Assembly (NCBI RefSeq): GCF_008704855.1
Contig: NZ_CP023691.1
Location: 4,278,001 to 4,342,000, forward strand
DNA: 64,000 nucleotides
Direction of reading: 5' to 3'
DNA from: Streptomyces platensis
Lineage (GTDB): Bacteria; Actinomycetota; Actinomycetes; Streptomycetales; Streptomycetaceae
Part shown: piece by piece, positions 23,079 through 32,010 of the stretch
Position numbering within the stretch: the stretch's first letter is position 1
Layout of the letters: every line of letters starts with the position of its first letter
Notes under the pieces: generated by a model
The model's database searches: none
Told to the model about the DNA's origin: nothing
Seen by the model: only the letters and a program-made list of their open reading frames with translations
Program-made: the position numbers and the translations under genes

Positions 23079-24335
23079 GTGTGGTTACGTCCCTTCACCA
23101 ATACGCACGCGCGCGGCCGCCCCCTGCCGCTCCGTGACCTGCGCCTGGCAGTGGGCTTCTTCGCCGGCTGCCTGATCCTGTATGTCCTGGGCGGGCCACG
23201 GGTCACGGGGGGCGATCTCCCCGTCTGGCAGGCCGTGCTGCCGGTGCTCGTGCTGTGCACCGCGACGGCCTTCCGCAGCACCGTGCCGCTGGCCGCGGTC
23301 GCCGTCGGCACGCTCACCGTCGGCGTGCAGATGGCCGCCGGCGGTGGCCTGGGCCCCCTCCTCGTCTATACGGATCTGCTCTATGCGGCCGCCCTGTACG
23401 GAGCCCCGTGGCTGTGCCGGGTCCTTCAGTTCGGGACCATCGCGGCCACTCTGGCGGCCACCGTCGCCCTGGTCCTCCTGGGCGACCGCTCCGAGGGTGT
23501 GACGACCGGCGTCCTCATCGCCCTGGTGCTCATCTCGCCCGTATGGACCGCGGTGCTGATCCGGAACCACAAGGAGCGGGCGGATGCCGAGCGGCAGCGG
23601 GCCGCCCAGATCGACCGGCTGGCGGAGCTGGACCGCAAGACCGTGCTCCAGACCGAGCGCACCCGGATGGCCCGTGAGCTGCACGACCTGGTGGCCAACC
23701 ACCTCAGCGCCATCGCCATCCACTCCAGCGCCGTGCTCTCCCTGACCGAGGCACAGCGGGAGAAGGACGGTACGGCGGAGGAGGATCCGGTGCTCCAGGC
23801 GCTCTCGGTGATCCGGGAGAACAGTGTGCAGGGACTGGCCGAAATGCGGCGGATGGTGGTGCTGCTGCGGTCCGACCGGGGGGTGGCCGACGACTGGGAC
23901 CGGCCGCAGTTGAACGCGCTGGGGGCGCTGGTCGAACAGGCCCGGCCGGCCGCCGACGCGGCGGCCCTGACCCTGCACACCGACCTCCCCGAGACCTTCC
24001 CCGAGGTGTCGTCGGTGATCGAGGTGACGGCGTATCGGATCGTGCAGGAGGCGCTGACCAATGTCCTCAAGCACGCATCGGCGGGGCGGGTGCGGATCTG
24101 CTGCGAGGCCGGCGGCGAGCAGCTGACCATCTCGGTCGACAGCCCGCTGGCCCGCCCCGACGGCCGGTCCCGGCAGCGCCCGGTGGAGCAGCTGATGACC
24201 GGTGCGGGCGCCGGGCTCGCCGGGATGTCCGAGCGGGCCGCCCTGGTCGGCGGCAGCTTCGACGCGGGACCCGACCGCACCGCCCCCGGCAGGTGGCGGG
24301 TGCGGGCGGTGCTCCCGCTGGCCCAAAACCCTTAG
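23079..24335 (+). CDS. Sensor histidine kinase, NarL/DesK type
   Basis: 418 residues from GTG 23079. Four to five transmembrane helices in residues ~20-160 without a large external loop, then HisKA_3 with the phospho-acceptor His202 in RTRMARELHDLVANHLSAI and a compact HATPase (TAYRIVQEALTNVLKHA; GAGLAGMSERAALVGG). DesK-like kinases sense membrane state or cell-envelope agents. It forms an operon with the response regulator 12 bp downstream. The CTACAT palindrome upstream may mark its own promoter. Confidence 0.92.
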   Translation: MWLRPFTNTHARGRPLPLRDLRLAVGFFAGCLILYVLGGPRVTGGDLPVWQAVLPVLVLCTATAFRSTVPLAAVAVGTLTVGVQMAAGGGLGPLLVYTDLLYAAALYGAPWLCRVLQFGTIAATLAATVALVLLGDRSEGVTTGVLIALVLISPVWTAVLIRNHKERADAERQRAAQIDRLAELDRKTVLQTERTRMARELHDLVANHLSAIAIHSSAVLSLTEAQREKDGTAEEDPVLQALSVIRENSVQGLAEMRRMVVLLRSDRGVADDWDRPQLNALGALVEQARPAADAAALTLHTDLPETFPEVSSVIEVTAYRIVQEALTNVLKHASAGRVRICCEAGGEQLTISVDSPLARPDGRSRQRPVEQLMTGAGAGLAGMSERAALVGGSFDAGPDRTAPGRWRVRAVLPLAQNP

Positions 24336-24347
24336 GAGACGAGAAAG

Positions 24348-25100
24348 ATGGCACAGCCAGTGAGGGAGTCAGCGGCGGACGAGCCGAGCGGCGGACCGGC
24401 GACGGCACCGGCGGAAGATCCGGCGGGCCGGCCCCCGGGCATCCGGGTGGTGGTGGCCGATGACCAGGCGGCCGTACGGTCCGGGCTGGTCCTGCTGCTC
24501 CAGACCGACCCGGGCATCACCGTGGTCGGGGAGGCCGGCGACGGTGCGACCGCGGTCCGGCTGGCCGAGGAACTGCGGCCCGATGTCGTGCTGATGGACA
24601 TCCAGATGCCGCAGCTCAACGGGGTCGCCGCCACCCGCGGCATCGTGGAGCGCGGCCTCGCCGAGGTGCTGGTGCTGACCACCTTCGACCTCAACGAGTA
24701 CCTCTTCGGGGCGCTGCGGGCCGGGGCCGGCGGCTTCCTCCTGAAGAACGCGGAACCGGCCGTACTGGTCGGCGCGGTACGGGCGGTGGCACACGGGGAG
24801 GGCTTCCTCACTCCGGCCATCGCCCGACGGCTGATCAGCGAGTTCGCCGGCCGGCCGGCCGCGGACCCCACCCTTCCGGCCGAAACGGCGCAGGCCCTCG
24901 ACACCCTCACCAAGCGGGAGTTGGAGGTGCTGGCCTGTATCGGACGCGGGCTGGCCAACAGCGCCATCGCGGAGACCCTCGACCTCGCGGAGGGCACCGT
25001 CAAGACCCACACCAGCCGCATCCTGTCGAAGCTGAAGCTGCGCAGCCGGGTGCAGGCGGCGATTCTGGCGCAGCAGCACGGGATAGCCGGGCGGGGGTAA
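24348..25100 (+). CDS. NarL/LuxR-family response regulator
   Basis: 250 residues; AGGAGA precedes the ATG. A disordered ~30-residue N-terminus, then a receiver domain (VVVADDQAAVRSG; phospho-acceptor Asp84 in LMDIQMP; LTTFDLNEYLFGAL; switch Lys in FLLKNAEP). A LuxR-type helix-turn-helix follows (LTKRELEVLACIGRGLANSAIAETL, then VKTHTSRILSKL). Partner of the adjacent kinase. No target operon such as an ABC exporter follows directly; the next gene is in the opposite direction. Confidence 0.93.
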   Translation: MAQPVRESAADEPSGGPATAPAEDPAGRPPGIRVVVADDQAAVRSGLVLLLQTDPGITVVGEAGDGATAVRLAEELRPDVVLMDIQMPQLNGVAATRGIVERGLAEVLVLTTFDLNEYLFGALRAGAGGFLLKNAEPAVLVGAVRAVAHGEGFLTPAIARRLISEFAGRPAADPTLPAETAQALDTLTKRELEVLACIGRGLANSAIAETLDLAEGTVKTHTSRILSKLKLRSRVQAAILAQQHGIAGRG

Positions 25101-25170
25101 AAGGGAGCGCTCTCAAAGGAGCGGCCCCGCCCGGCCCCTGATTTTCCCCGGGCCTCCCCTATCCGCCCCC

Positions 25171-25247
25171 TAAGGCTTGACCCGCAATGATCGCGGAGCC
25201 GGGTGCAGAACTGTCTGATGGAGTGGTGACGTGCTCATCCGGTGGCT
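25171..25247. repeat. Solitary IS-end-like sequence, copy 1
   Basis: TAAGGCTTGACCCGCAATGA and the next ~55 bases align almost without gaps to 26046-26123, ending in CCGGTGGCT in both. It looks like one end of an insertion sequence left without its transposase. Confidence 0.55.
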
Positions 25248-25407
25248 TGTGGGGTGTCCAGTGACCGAGCAAACCAGGCCACGCCCAGGAAAATCTGGCC
25301 CGACCCCTTGTGGCTGGCGCCACAAAAAGCGTGAACGCGCCGGCGCATTTCGCATTCATCTGGGATAGGCAGGAAAGGCCGGTTGCTTGTATTCCCGGTC
25401 ACGTGAC

Positions 25408-25441
25408 GACGCTCCGTCAGTCCAGGGACTGACGGAGCGTC
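25408..25441 (-). terminator. Strong terminator, 15-bp perfect stem
   Basis: 25408-25422 pairs perfectly with 25427-25441 around CAGG, just after the stop of the secreted protein gene at 25463. Confidence 0.8.
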
Positions 25442-25462
25442 TACCTGTCTCGCTAAGTTGCT

Positions 25463-25921
25463 TCAGCCGGCACGGAAGCTGCCCATGGCTGCCTTACCCA
25501 CACTGGTACTGCCGACGGCGACCCCGATTCGAGTACCCTTGCGGAACGACATGTGCCAGTCCTCGGTGTTACCAGGGGTGAGCACCTGATCCACTGAGGT
25601 GTGGGCTTTCCCGGAGCTGTCCTTCCACTGCAGCATGTAGCGAATCTTGCGATCCGTGTAGTTGAAGAGTTCGAGCGTCCCGGTCTTGTAGTTGAAATAT
25701 GCCATGGCCCGCCACTCGGAGTTGTCCGTCATATCGACCTCCACCCGGCCTGTGTGATTATCGCCGAAGTGGCGGCTGCAGACCGAGTAGTAGCCGCTCT
25801 TCATATGGCTAATATCGCACTTGATGTTTTCAGCGTGAGCGGCGGGCGCCATGGCGAGACCGGTGAGGGCGACGGCCGAGATGGCTGCGCCAAGGGTGGC
25901 ACTACGCCTGGAGTTCTTCAT
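25463..25921 (-). CDS. Secreted protein of unknown function
   Basis: 152 residues from ATG 25921 (GGGG eight bases upstream). Signal peptide at 1-~30 (SATLGAAISAVALTGLAMAPAAHA). The mature 120 residues have two cysteines (C35, C48) in IKCDISHMKSGYYSVCSRHF and are rich in Tyr, Asn and Lys, with AT-richer codons than the neighbours. No family is recognised. It is flanked by diverged IS-end repeats at 25171-25247 and 26046-26123, so horizontal acquisition is likely. Confidence 0.75.
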   Translation of the reverse strand: MKNSRRSATLGAAISAVALTGLAMAPAAHAENIKCDISHMKSGYYSVCSRHFGDNHTGRVEVDMTDNSEWRAMAYFNYKTGTLELFNYTDRKIRYMLQWKDSSGKAHTSVDQVLTPGNTEDWHMSFRKGTRIGVAVGSTSVGKAAMGSFRAG

Positions 25922-26045
25922 GTAAATATCCCCCTGTTGTGCGGTACTTGCGGTCATACCCCTGAAGCACAAGAGTGTGATCACTCTATCCGCTCGGCAT
26001 GTATGCGTCTATGTGGTTTGCGATTTGTGCGACATCGACGGTGTC

Positions 26046-26523
26046 TAAGAGTTGTCCCGCAATCATCACGGAGTCCGCCGGCAGAGCTCATCGATGGGCT
26101 GAGGAAAGGCTCAGCCGGTGGCTCCTGAAGTAACCAAAGAACGGGCGCAGCCGGCAAGAGCCGGAAGTCATCCTCGCGCAGGCGCGTCGGGGCGGTCTTG
26201 AAGCAAGGCGTCACCGAAGTCGACGAAGGAAAGTTCGGGAAGACCGAGCACCGGGGCAATCCATCGATTGGCATCCGCCATCCATGTGGTGGCCCAGCAC
26301 AGCTCGTAGCCGAGCCGGAGCAGGTCTCGTCCGTGCTCTGGGTTGAGCCAGACCCGCACGGGCCGCCGATGGACGAGAGTGCTCGGTGTTCCTCTGGGGC
26401 CCCGCCGTCTTGGGGCACTCTGAGGGTGGTGTAGCCGACGCGGCGCTTCAGTCTCACAAGTGCACCAGGCCCCAGCCAACCTTGGTCGCACCGACTCGAA
26501 GAGCGGTTACGGGACAACGCTTA
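26046..26523. mobile_element. 478-bp segment bounded by 19-bp inverted repeats
   Basis: Left end TAAGAGTTGTCCCGCAATC (26046-26064) and right end, on the minus strand, TAAGCGTTGTCCCGTAACC (26523-26505), three mismatches. The interior carries only a broken HAD-like coding fragment and no transposase. It is either a composite of IS remnants or a non-autonomous element. The left end is repeated at 25171-25247. Confidence 0.55.
26168..26450 (-). pseudogene. HAD-domain protein fragment, frameshifted
   Basis: One frame reads PVRVWLNPEHGRDLLRLGYE, then CWATTWMADANRWIAPVLGLPEL and FVDFGD, resembling the middle of a Streptomyces HAD-like hydrolase family. The preceding motif KRRVGYTTLRVP lies in another frame just upstream, indicating a frameshift near 26370. 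The N-terminal DVDG active-site segment and the C-terminus are missing, and the frame stops at 26168. It sits inside the inverted-repeat-bounded segment and is not functional. Confidence 0.6.
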
Positions 26524-26707
26524 TCCGCCCCTGACCGGAGCGGTAGTACATAGAAAGTGACAGTCGACGGGCGGAAAATGCCTACCTGCGGATGATCCAA
26601 ATGCGTCGGCGGGACGGGAACCTGGTCCGTACAAGGAGTCCGATGCGGAGTCCGACACGGAATACGCCCACGGAGTCCGACACCATCACACGGGACGAGG
26701 AAAACCC

Positions 26708-26887
26708 ATGAAGGGTATTGCCATAGGCATTGTTGTGGCGATCGTAGGTCTGGCCCTCTGGCTGAGCACAGAGGAAGTGGAGAACTCGGTGATCTCACTC
26801 CACAAGGCCGGGCTGATTTTGGCAATCATCGGCGCCGCAGAGGCCCTTTTCGCCTTACTGGGACTCGGCAAGAAGACGAAGAAATAG
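26708..26887 (+). CDS. Small membrane protein, DUF5708-like
   Basis: 59 residues, two hydrophobic helices: GIAIGIVVAIVGLALWLS and AGLILAIIGAAEALFALLGL, separated by TEEVENSVISLHK, with a basic end KKTKK. The LWLS-TEEVE-VISL pattern matches the Streptomyces DUF5708 family as I remember it. GAGG lies seven bases before the ATG. Codon 50 is TTA (26855-26857), so translation should depend on the bldA tRNA. Monocistronic, next to the mobile debris. Confidence 0.7.
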   Translation: MKGIAIGIVVAIVGLALWLSTEEVENSVISLHKAGLILAIIGAAEALFALLGLGKKTKK

Positions 26888-26944
26888 CACGCATTACGCG
26901 GAACAACGGAATATGCGCCGCCGCGGCGCTTGCCCCGGCGGCCG

Positions 26945-28189
26945 TCAGTCCCGCATGTCGATGAGCTCCGTCAGCCGTTCCCGGGCCCGCTCGGCGTGGC
27001 GGTATGCCTGGGCCCGCCGGAAGAGCTCGGCGGAAGCCCGGAAATATCCGGCGGCCCTTTCCCGGTCGCCCGCCCGCACACACGCCGCCGCGATCTCGCC
27101 GAGTGCGGCGGCCTTCTCATGGCTGCGGCCGGTGTCGGGGAGCGCAGCCAGCTCCTCGCCGAGGGCGAAGAGCCGGGCGGGGTCACCGGCCGCCTCCGCC
27201 CCGGCGGCCTCCGCCGTCGTCAGCCACAGCGGAAAGCCCGGCTCCTGGGCCACCGAGGCGACCACCAGACCGCGTTCGATGAGGCTGCGGGCCGCCGCCG
27301 TTTCGCCGCGGTGCAGCAACAGCAGGGCGTAATGGCCGTTGATCTTCTCCCACAGCGGGAATCCGGCGGCGGGGGTGACCCGGCGCGCACACTCGCCCAG
27401 CAGCGCGGTGGCGCGCTCCGGCTCGCCCCGGTCGCGCAGGTCGAGCGCCCGGTGCAGATCGACCGAGGCACGCGGCCCGGGGAGCACCCCGTCCGCCGAG
27501 GGCCGGCCGTGGTCGGTATCGGGCGCCCAGTCCGGGCAGCCGCTCCAATAGGCGCAGCGGGTGAGCACATCGAGAGCGAGCAGCGAGTGAAAACCGGTGC
27601 CGGGGCGCCGGGCGGTGCATTCGAGGTGGCCGGTCAGCGCGTGGCGCAGCCCGTCCTGGACCCGGCCGGCCGACTCCAGCAGGTCGGCGAGCGCGATCAG
27701 GGTGCGCAGCCGGGGCTCGGCGTACGGCTCGGGGGCGAGCTCCGTCAGCATCCGCTCCAGGACCTCGGCGCCCTCGTCAGGGCGGCCGAGCGTGCCGAGG
27801 ATTTCCGCGATGGCGAGCTGGGCCTCGGTGAAGACATCGTCCTGCCGATGGGCCGGCTCCATGTCGGCGAGTGCACGGAATTCCGACAGGGCCCCTTCGA
27901 CGTCGCCGCCGTCCCATTGCCGGCGGGCCGCCACCAGTCGTCCGACGAGGTCGAGCCGGCGGACACCGGTGTTTTCGGCGGGCGCGGGGTCTCCGGATAT
28001 TTCCGCCACTCCGACCCCGAGGCGTTCGGCCAGAATCTTGAGCGCCCGGCCACTGGGAATACGCTTCCCGTGTTCGACCAGCGAGATATAACTGGATGAC
28101 ATTTCGGGCCCGGCCAGATCGTGCTGTGTCATTCCGGCACTGACCCGCAACTCTTTGATTCGCCTCCCCGTGTCCGCCAGCTCAGGCAT
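26945..28189 (-). CDS. XRE-type helix-turn-helix regulator with TPR-like repeats
   Basis: 414 residues from ATG 28189 (the frame extends to 28255 but the family start is MPELADTGRRIKELR). HTH at residues ~9-63: RIKELRVSAGMTQHDLAGPE, SSSYISLVEHGKRIPSGRALKILAERLG. The remainder is helical pairs typical of TPR repeats (ALSEFRALADMEPAHRQDDVFTEAQLAIAEILG and onward), resembling BldD-independent peptide-sensing regulators of Streptomyces. Target and ligand unknown; a peptide signal is possible. Confidence 0.85.
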   Translation of the reverse strand: MPELADTGRRIKELRVSAGMTQHDLAGPEMSSSYISLVEHGKRIPSGRALKILAERLGVGVAEISGDPAPAENTGVRRLDLVGRLVAARRQWDGGDVEGALSEFRALADMEPAHRQDDVFTEAQLAIAEILGTLGRPDEGAEVLERMLTELAPEPYAEPRLRTLIALADLLESAGRVQDGLRHALTGHLECTARRPGTGFHSLLALDVLTRCAYWSGCPDWAPDTDHGRPSADGVLPGPRASVDLHRALDLRDRGEPERATALLGECARRVTPAAGFPLWEKINGHYALLLLHRGETAAARSLIERGLVVASVAQEPGFPLWLTTAEAAGAEAAGDPARLFALGEELAALPDTGRSHEKAAALGEIAAACVRAGDRERAAGYFRASAELFRRAQAYRHAERARERLTELIDMRD

Positions 28190-29144
28190 TCCACAAACCC
28201 TCCGGTTTTCGAACGGTGGATGACCCCGGGCGGCTGCTTCAAATCGCCGAGTCACAATGAGTGCTCGGACTTTACCAAGCAGTCAAGAGGAAGTCGACCA
28301 ATATGGGGATTCCTCCACCGGTCTTCACCAGTCATCCGGAGATCATTCAGCGGGGATGCGCGCAATGCGGACACCGCCCGCGAGGGGCCGGCGCAGCGCA
28401 GCGAAAAGCCGGGTCAGCCGGGGCACGTGGACGCACGGTCGCCGGGGCCCTCAGGGGCACTCATCGGCGTCGCACCGCCGCCCGGAAACACATCACGGGC
28501 TCGCGGGGGTGCGCGACGGAGGTGCGCAGCGGAGGTGCGCAATGGCGGCAATTCCCGCTCACCGCCGACGAAAGCCCGACACGCATGCGTGTGCGGAGCT
28601 CGGGCGGGAGCTGGGTGGAGGTCCGGGCACCGGCCCCCTGTCAGGGGCGGAACGGGAGAACTCCGGGGGTGTGACCGGTGGTTCAGGTCTGTGGTCGCGC
28701 AGTCTCTCAGGTGGTCACTGCTGCTCTGGCTACGGCTGTCGCCGGCCGGGTCGCCCGTTGTTGCGGGTCTTCGTCCGTCCCGGCGCCTTCGGGTCGTTCA
28801 CCTCTGCGTAGGTTTCACGTGGAACACGCTGGCTTCTACGTGCTCGTCCAGACCTGCATCCAGGTCTGCGTACGAGCCTGCGTCTGCCTCTGTGGCTGCC
28901 TCTGTGGCTATCTCTGTGACTGTCTCTGTGGCTGTCTCTGTGGCTGTCTCTGCGTGTGCGTCCAACTCTGTCGCTATGTCCGCCTCGGCTGCTGCGCCCA
29001 ACTCTGCCGCTGGTGTCCGTCTCTGCTTCAGCGTCAGTTTCTGGGGCTCACCGCTGCGTGCTGCTGTGATGGCTGATGTCTCCGGACTGCCGCGTGGTGT
29101 GCGTACGCAGCCGCGTGCATCACGCCGTGCGTGCGCCGTACGGC
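28190..29144. other. 955-bp region without a convincing gene
   Basis: No reading frame here has a family match. From about 28680 the GC content falls and a TCTGTGGC-type hexamer repeat (28885-28965) makes low-complexity frames on both strands (Ala/Ser/Val or Thr/Glu repeats). It contains a parS-like site at 28812. It may hold promoters for the XRE gene, or be decayed sequence. Confidence 0.5.
28812..28825. other. parS-like site, one mismatch
   Basis: GTTTCACGTGGAAC differs from the Streptomyces ParB-binding consensus GTTTCACGTGAAAC at one base in the right half. Weak or decayed site. Confidence 0.5.
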
Positions 29145-29663
29145 TCAGACGAAGCGGGCGGTGTGCGCACGGTTGCGGGCCGCCGGAATGACCGCGGAGT
29201 GCGCGTGCGCGTCGGCACGGTCGGCGTCCGGCGCGGTCCCGGCCGGGTCGGTGTGATCGGCGTCGGTCAGCGACTCGGTACCGGAGGCGAGACGGCTGCG
29301 CATCCCCGGCGAGGTGCCATGCGCTTCGGCCCTGATGCGCTGCTTGATCGTCGGCGGCAGCTCCGGACGGGCGAACCCTCTTCGTGCTGCGGTGGCTTGG
29401 CCGTACAGCGGTACGGTGCGCGGGGCGGGCACGGCATGAGTCCGCCGTTCCGGATGATGCTCCGGTACTGCGGCGCGCTCCGCCTCCGAGGCATCACCGC
29501 CCGGGGTCTCGGCGCCCGCGTTCCCCTTGCCCAGGGTCCGCTCGTACAGTGCGGCGTCCCGGCGCGCGGCCGACGCCGCCGCGGAGACTCCCAGTGATGC
29601 CAGCAGCTTGCCGAGCACGGCAAGGCATACCGCCCAGAACTTCATGACCTTGGTCGCAGCCAT
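29145..29663 (-). CDS. DUF6344-like protein of unknown function
   Basis: 172 residues. Hydrophobic N-terminus VMKFWAVCLAVLGKLLASLGVSAAASA may be a signal anchor. A charged linker is followed by the conserved-looking ELPPTIKQRIRAEAHGTSPGMR, which I associate with the Streptomyces DUF6344 family, and a disordered Asp/Ala-rich end. ATG 29663 has GAGGGG close upstream. No biochemical role can be given. Confidence 0.65.
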   Translation of the reverse strand: MAATKVMKFWAVCLAVLGKLLASLGVSAAASAARRDAALYERTLGKGNAGAETPGGDASEAERAAVPEHHPERRTHAVPAPRTVPLYGQATAARRGFARPELPPTIKQRIRAEAHGTSPGMRSRLASGTESLTDADHTDPAGTAPDADRADAHAHSAVIPAARNRAHTARFV

Positions 29664-30094
29664 GGCCCCTCGCTTTCGGTCGGGATCTCCCCGAGAGATC
29701 CGTTGCGTCTACTGCGTTGTGCTTCCTCTGTTGCTTCGCTTCAGTTGCGCCGCTACCGGTGCACCACTTGGATGGCGTCGCTTCTGTTGCGTTTTCTTAT
29801 GATGAGTACGTAATGGGCGGATTCACGTACCGACGCCCCCGGAGCGGCGTTCTTCTGATGAACACCACCCGTACGCAGTAGCCGGGCCCGGGGCTGAGGG
29901 CGTCAGGGGCCGGCCGCCGAGGGCCGTACGGCGCTCTCGCTCGCCACCTCCCCGCGCCGCCCCGTAGCACCTGGGGGCGCCTCGGACCCGCCTCACATCA
30001 CCCCAGGCCGGTATCGCGGTTTCACGTGAAACGGCCGCAGAGGAGGGCGAGTTGACGGCCCTGGGGCCGTGCCCCGCTTGCCGCGCCTTCCCCC
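29664..30094. other. Intergenic region with parS
   Basis: 431 bp with no gene. AT-richer around 29700-29820, which should hold the promoter of the minus-strand gene at 29663. Contains a perfect parS site at 30019-30032. Confidence 0.5.
30019..30032. other. parS: parS site (ParB-binding), perfect match
   Basis: GTTTCACGTGAAAC, a perfect 14-bp palindrome equal to the Streptomyces parS consensus, in intergenic DNA. ParB loads here for chromosome segregation. Confidence 0.85.
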
Positions 30095-30526
30095 TCAGGC
30101 CGGTGTCGGCTCCCCCGTGCGGGCCATCTCCGCCATCATGCGGACGGCCTCGGGCTCAGGGGTGGTGGGCGGGATGATCAGCAGGTCCCAGCGGCCGTGG
30201 CCGGAGGAGACCAGGCAGATGGTGTCCGGGCCTTGGCGGCCGGTGGTTCTGCGGAGGCGGACGACATGGCCGGCGACGAGGGTGTGGGAGGGGAGCGCGG
30301 GCCAGCCGGTGCCGTTCACCGTGGCATGGGTGATCCGGGGCCAGTCGAACGGCAACGCGGCCAGCAGCTCCGGGAGTTCGGCCAGCAGATCCGTCGAGTG
30401 CGGCCACCAGAGACCGTCCAGGCGCCGGGCCGTATCGGTGTGGGGGGCGATGGTCAGGCGGGCGACGGGCGGTGGCGCGTGATGCTCGGTCTGAGCGGGG
30501 TGGGGAGGGTCCCCGGGGGTGGTCAT
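30095..30526 (-). CDS. DUF5994 family protein
   Basis: 143 residues. ARLTIAPHTDTARRLDGLWWPHSTDLLAELPELL, then THATVNGTGWPALPSHTLVAGHVVRLRR, TICLVSSGHGRWDLLIIPP and a helical end PEAVRMMAEMA follow the pattern of the actinobacterial DUF5994 family. Function unknown. It overlaps the desaturase stop by 4 bp (ATGA) and is the third gene of that operon. Confidence 0.82.
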   Translation of the reverse strand: MTTPGDPPHPAQTEHHAPPPVARLTIAPHTDTARRLDGLWWPHSTDLLAELPELLAALPFDWPRITHATVNGTGWPALPSHTLVAGHVVRLRRTTGRQGPDTICLVSSGHGRWDLLIIPPTTPEPEAVRMMAEMARTGEPTPA

Positions 30527-31509
30527 GCGGTGCTCCTGAGGCGGCGGGCCGCCACCCGTTCAGGATCGGGCCAGCGCACGTCCCAGACCCAGCCGAGACG
30601 CTCGAAGAACCGGATGACGGCGGCGGATACATCGACCTGGCCGCGGTCGACGCCGTGCCGGGCGCAGGTCGGGTCGGCGTGGTGCAGGTTGTGCCAGCTC
30701 TCGCCGAACGACAGCAGGGCAAGCGGCCACAGATTGGTCGCCCGGTCATGGCGCCGGGTGCGGAAGGGCCGCTCGCCGATGACATGGCAGAGCGAATTGA
30801 CGCTCCAGGTGACATGGTGCAGCAGCGCGATCCGGATGAACCCGGCCCACAGCAGGGCGGTCAGCGCGGTGACCCACGAGCCGCCGAGCGCCCAGCCCAG
30901 CGCGAACGGCAGGCCGAGCGTGAGCAGACACAGCACGGGGAACGCCCGGTCCACCGCGCGGATGCCGCGGTCGGCGAGCAGATCGGGCGCGAAGCGGCGG
31001 TGCGAGGTGGGGTCGTCGCCGAACAGCCAGCCGATGTGCGAGTGGACCAGTCCGCGCAGCTGACCGCGCAGGCTGGTGCCGTAGCGGTAGGGGGAGTGCG
31101 GATCGCCGGGGCGGTCGGTGTAGGCGTGATGGCGGCGGTGGGTGGCGACCCAGTCGATGACATCGCCCTGGAAGCTGAGCGAGCCGGCGAGGGCGAGCGC
31201 GATGCGCAGCGCGGGTGCGGCCGTATAGCTGCCGTGGGTGAGGCCGCGGTGGAAGCCGATGGTGACGCCCAGACCGCTGACGACGTAGAAGACGGCCAGG
31301 AGGACGAGGTCGGTGAGTCGGACGACGCTGCCCCAGAGGAGGGGGATCCCGACGGCCAGGCCGACGAACGGGGCGACGACGATGATGCCGGTCACGGTGA
31401 CGTACATCCGCCGGCCGCTGCTCGGCGGGGACTCGGTGCCGTCGTCAGGGAACGGGGAGGTCCCGTCGTAGTCCTGCGCCGACGGGACGGAGCGGGCGGT
31501 GGACGTCAC
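30523..31509 (-). CDS. Acyl-CoA/fatty acid desaturase
   Basis: 328 residues from GTG 31509, which overlaps the upstream stop (GTGA). Di-iron histidine boxes of integral-membrane desaturases: HRGLTH (87-92), HRRHH (124-128) and HNLHH near residue 270, plus NSLCHVIG. Hydrophobic pairs lie at ~38-82 and ~178-215. Such enzymes introduce a cis double bond (typically delta-9) into acyl-CoA or lipid acyl chains using O2, to adjust membrane fluidity. It lies in a three-gene operon with a BlaI-type operator upstream, so control by the nearby BlaI-family repressor is inferred. Confidence 0.93.
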   Translation of the reverse strand: MTSTARSVPSAQDYDGTSPFPDDGTESPPSSGRRMYVTVTGIIVVAPFVGLAVGIPLLWGSVVRLTDLVLLAVFYVVSGLGVTIGFHRGLTHGSYTAAPALRIALALAGSLSFQGDVIDWVATHRRHHAYTDRPGDPHSPYRYGTSLRGQLRGLVHSHIGWLFGDDPTSHRRFAPDLLADRGIRAVDRAFPVLCLLTLGLPFALGWALGGSWVTALTALLWAGFIRIALLHHVTWSVNSLCHVIGERPFRTRRHDRATNLWPLALLSFGESWHNLHHADPTCARHGVDRGQVDVSAAVIRFFERLGWVWDVRWPDPERVAARRLRSTA

Positions 31510-31736
31510 AGGTCGCTTCCCGCCTTGCCCGAGGGCGGCGGTGGGCCGGCCGCAGGTGCTTCGGAGCCGGCCTCGCCATGCGGCCGCTTGTGCATCCGCT
31601 GCCGTACGGACTGCTTCCAGTCCGCGTACCGATGGGCCTGCATCCGCCCGGCCCCCTGGGCATTGACCCGGGCGATGAACAGCGCTCCCAACGCCACCAG
31701 CGCCAGCAGCACGACCACGGTCCACAGAGTCTGCAT
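31506..31736 (-). CDS. Small single-pass membrane protein
   Basis: 76 residues. AGGTGA lies six bases before ATG 31736. Helix TLWTVVVLLALVALGALFIA near the N-terminus, then a basic stretch (HRYADWKQSVRQRMHKRPHG) and a Pro-rich tail. First gene of the desaturase operon; it may anchor or assist the desaturase, but no family is known to me. Confidence 0.75.
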   Translation of the reverse strand: MQTLWTVVVLLALVALGALFIARVNAQGAGRMQAHRYADWKQSVRQRMHKRPHGEAGSEAPAAGPPPPSGKAGSDL

Positions 31737-31896
31737 GGTGCTCACCTCACTCGGGCGGGCCGCAGCAGCGACGCGCCCGGTGTTGTGGTCCCCGAGTCCC
31801 TTGGTGTCTTCACGGTACCCCGCACCAGCCGGGCAAATCCCGTTATAGAGGGTCATAGCCCGGCACTCCCTGGCGAGGGGCCGTGGCCAGGCATCT

Positions 31897-31912
31897 TCTA
31901 CAAGGCTGTAGA
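31897..31912. promoter_or_regulatory. BlaI-type operator A (desaturase operon)
   Basis: TCTACAAGGCTGTAGA: perfect dyad TCTACA-N4-TGTAGA, 161 bp upstream of the first gene of the desaturase operon. Same architecture as sites B and C. Confidence 0.7.
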
Positions 31913-32010
31913 CAGTGCTCGCCATGGGACGTGTGCGTGGGCGCCCCGGCCAGAGGACCCGAGAGGGGCGACGCCGACGGCGGCCGCCCACCCCCGCCCG
32001 CGGTCCCGCC

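Noticed and set aside
28798..29001. Minus-strand frame rich in Thr/Glu repeats
   Set aside because: TTG start, no good ribosome-binding site, low-complexity sequence from a DNA hexamer repeat, and its end is encoded by the parS-like site.
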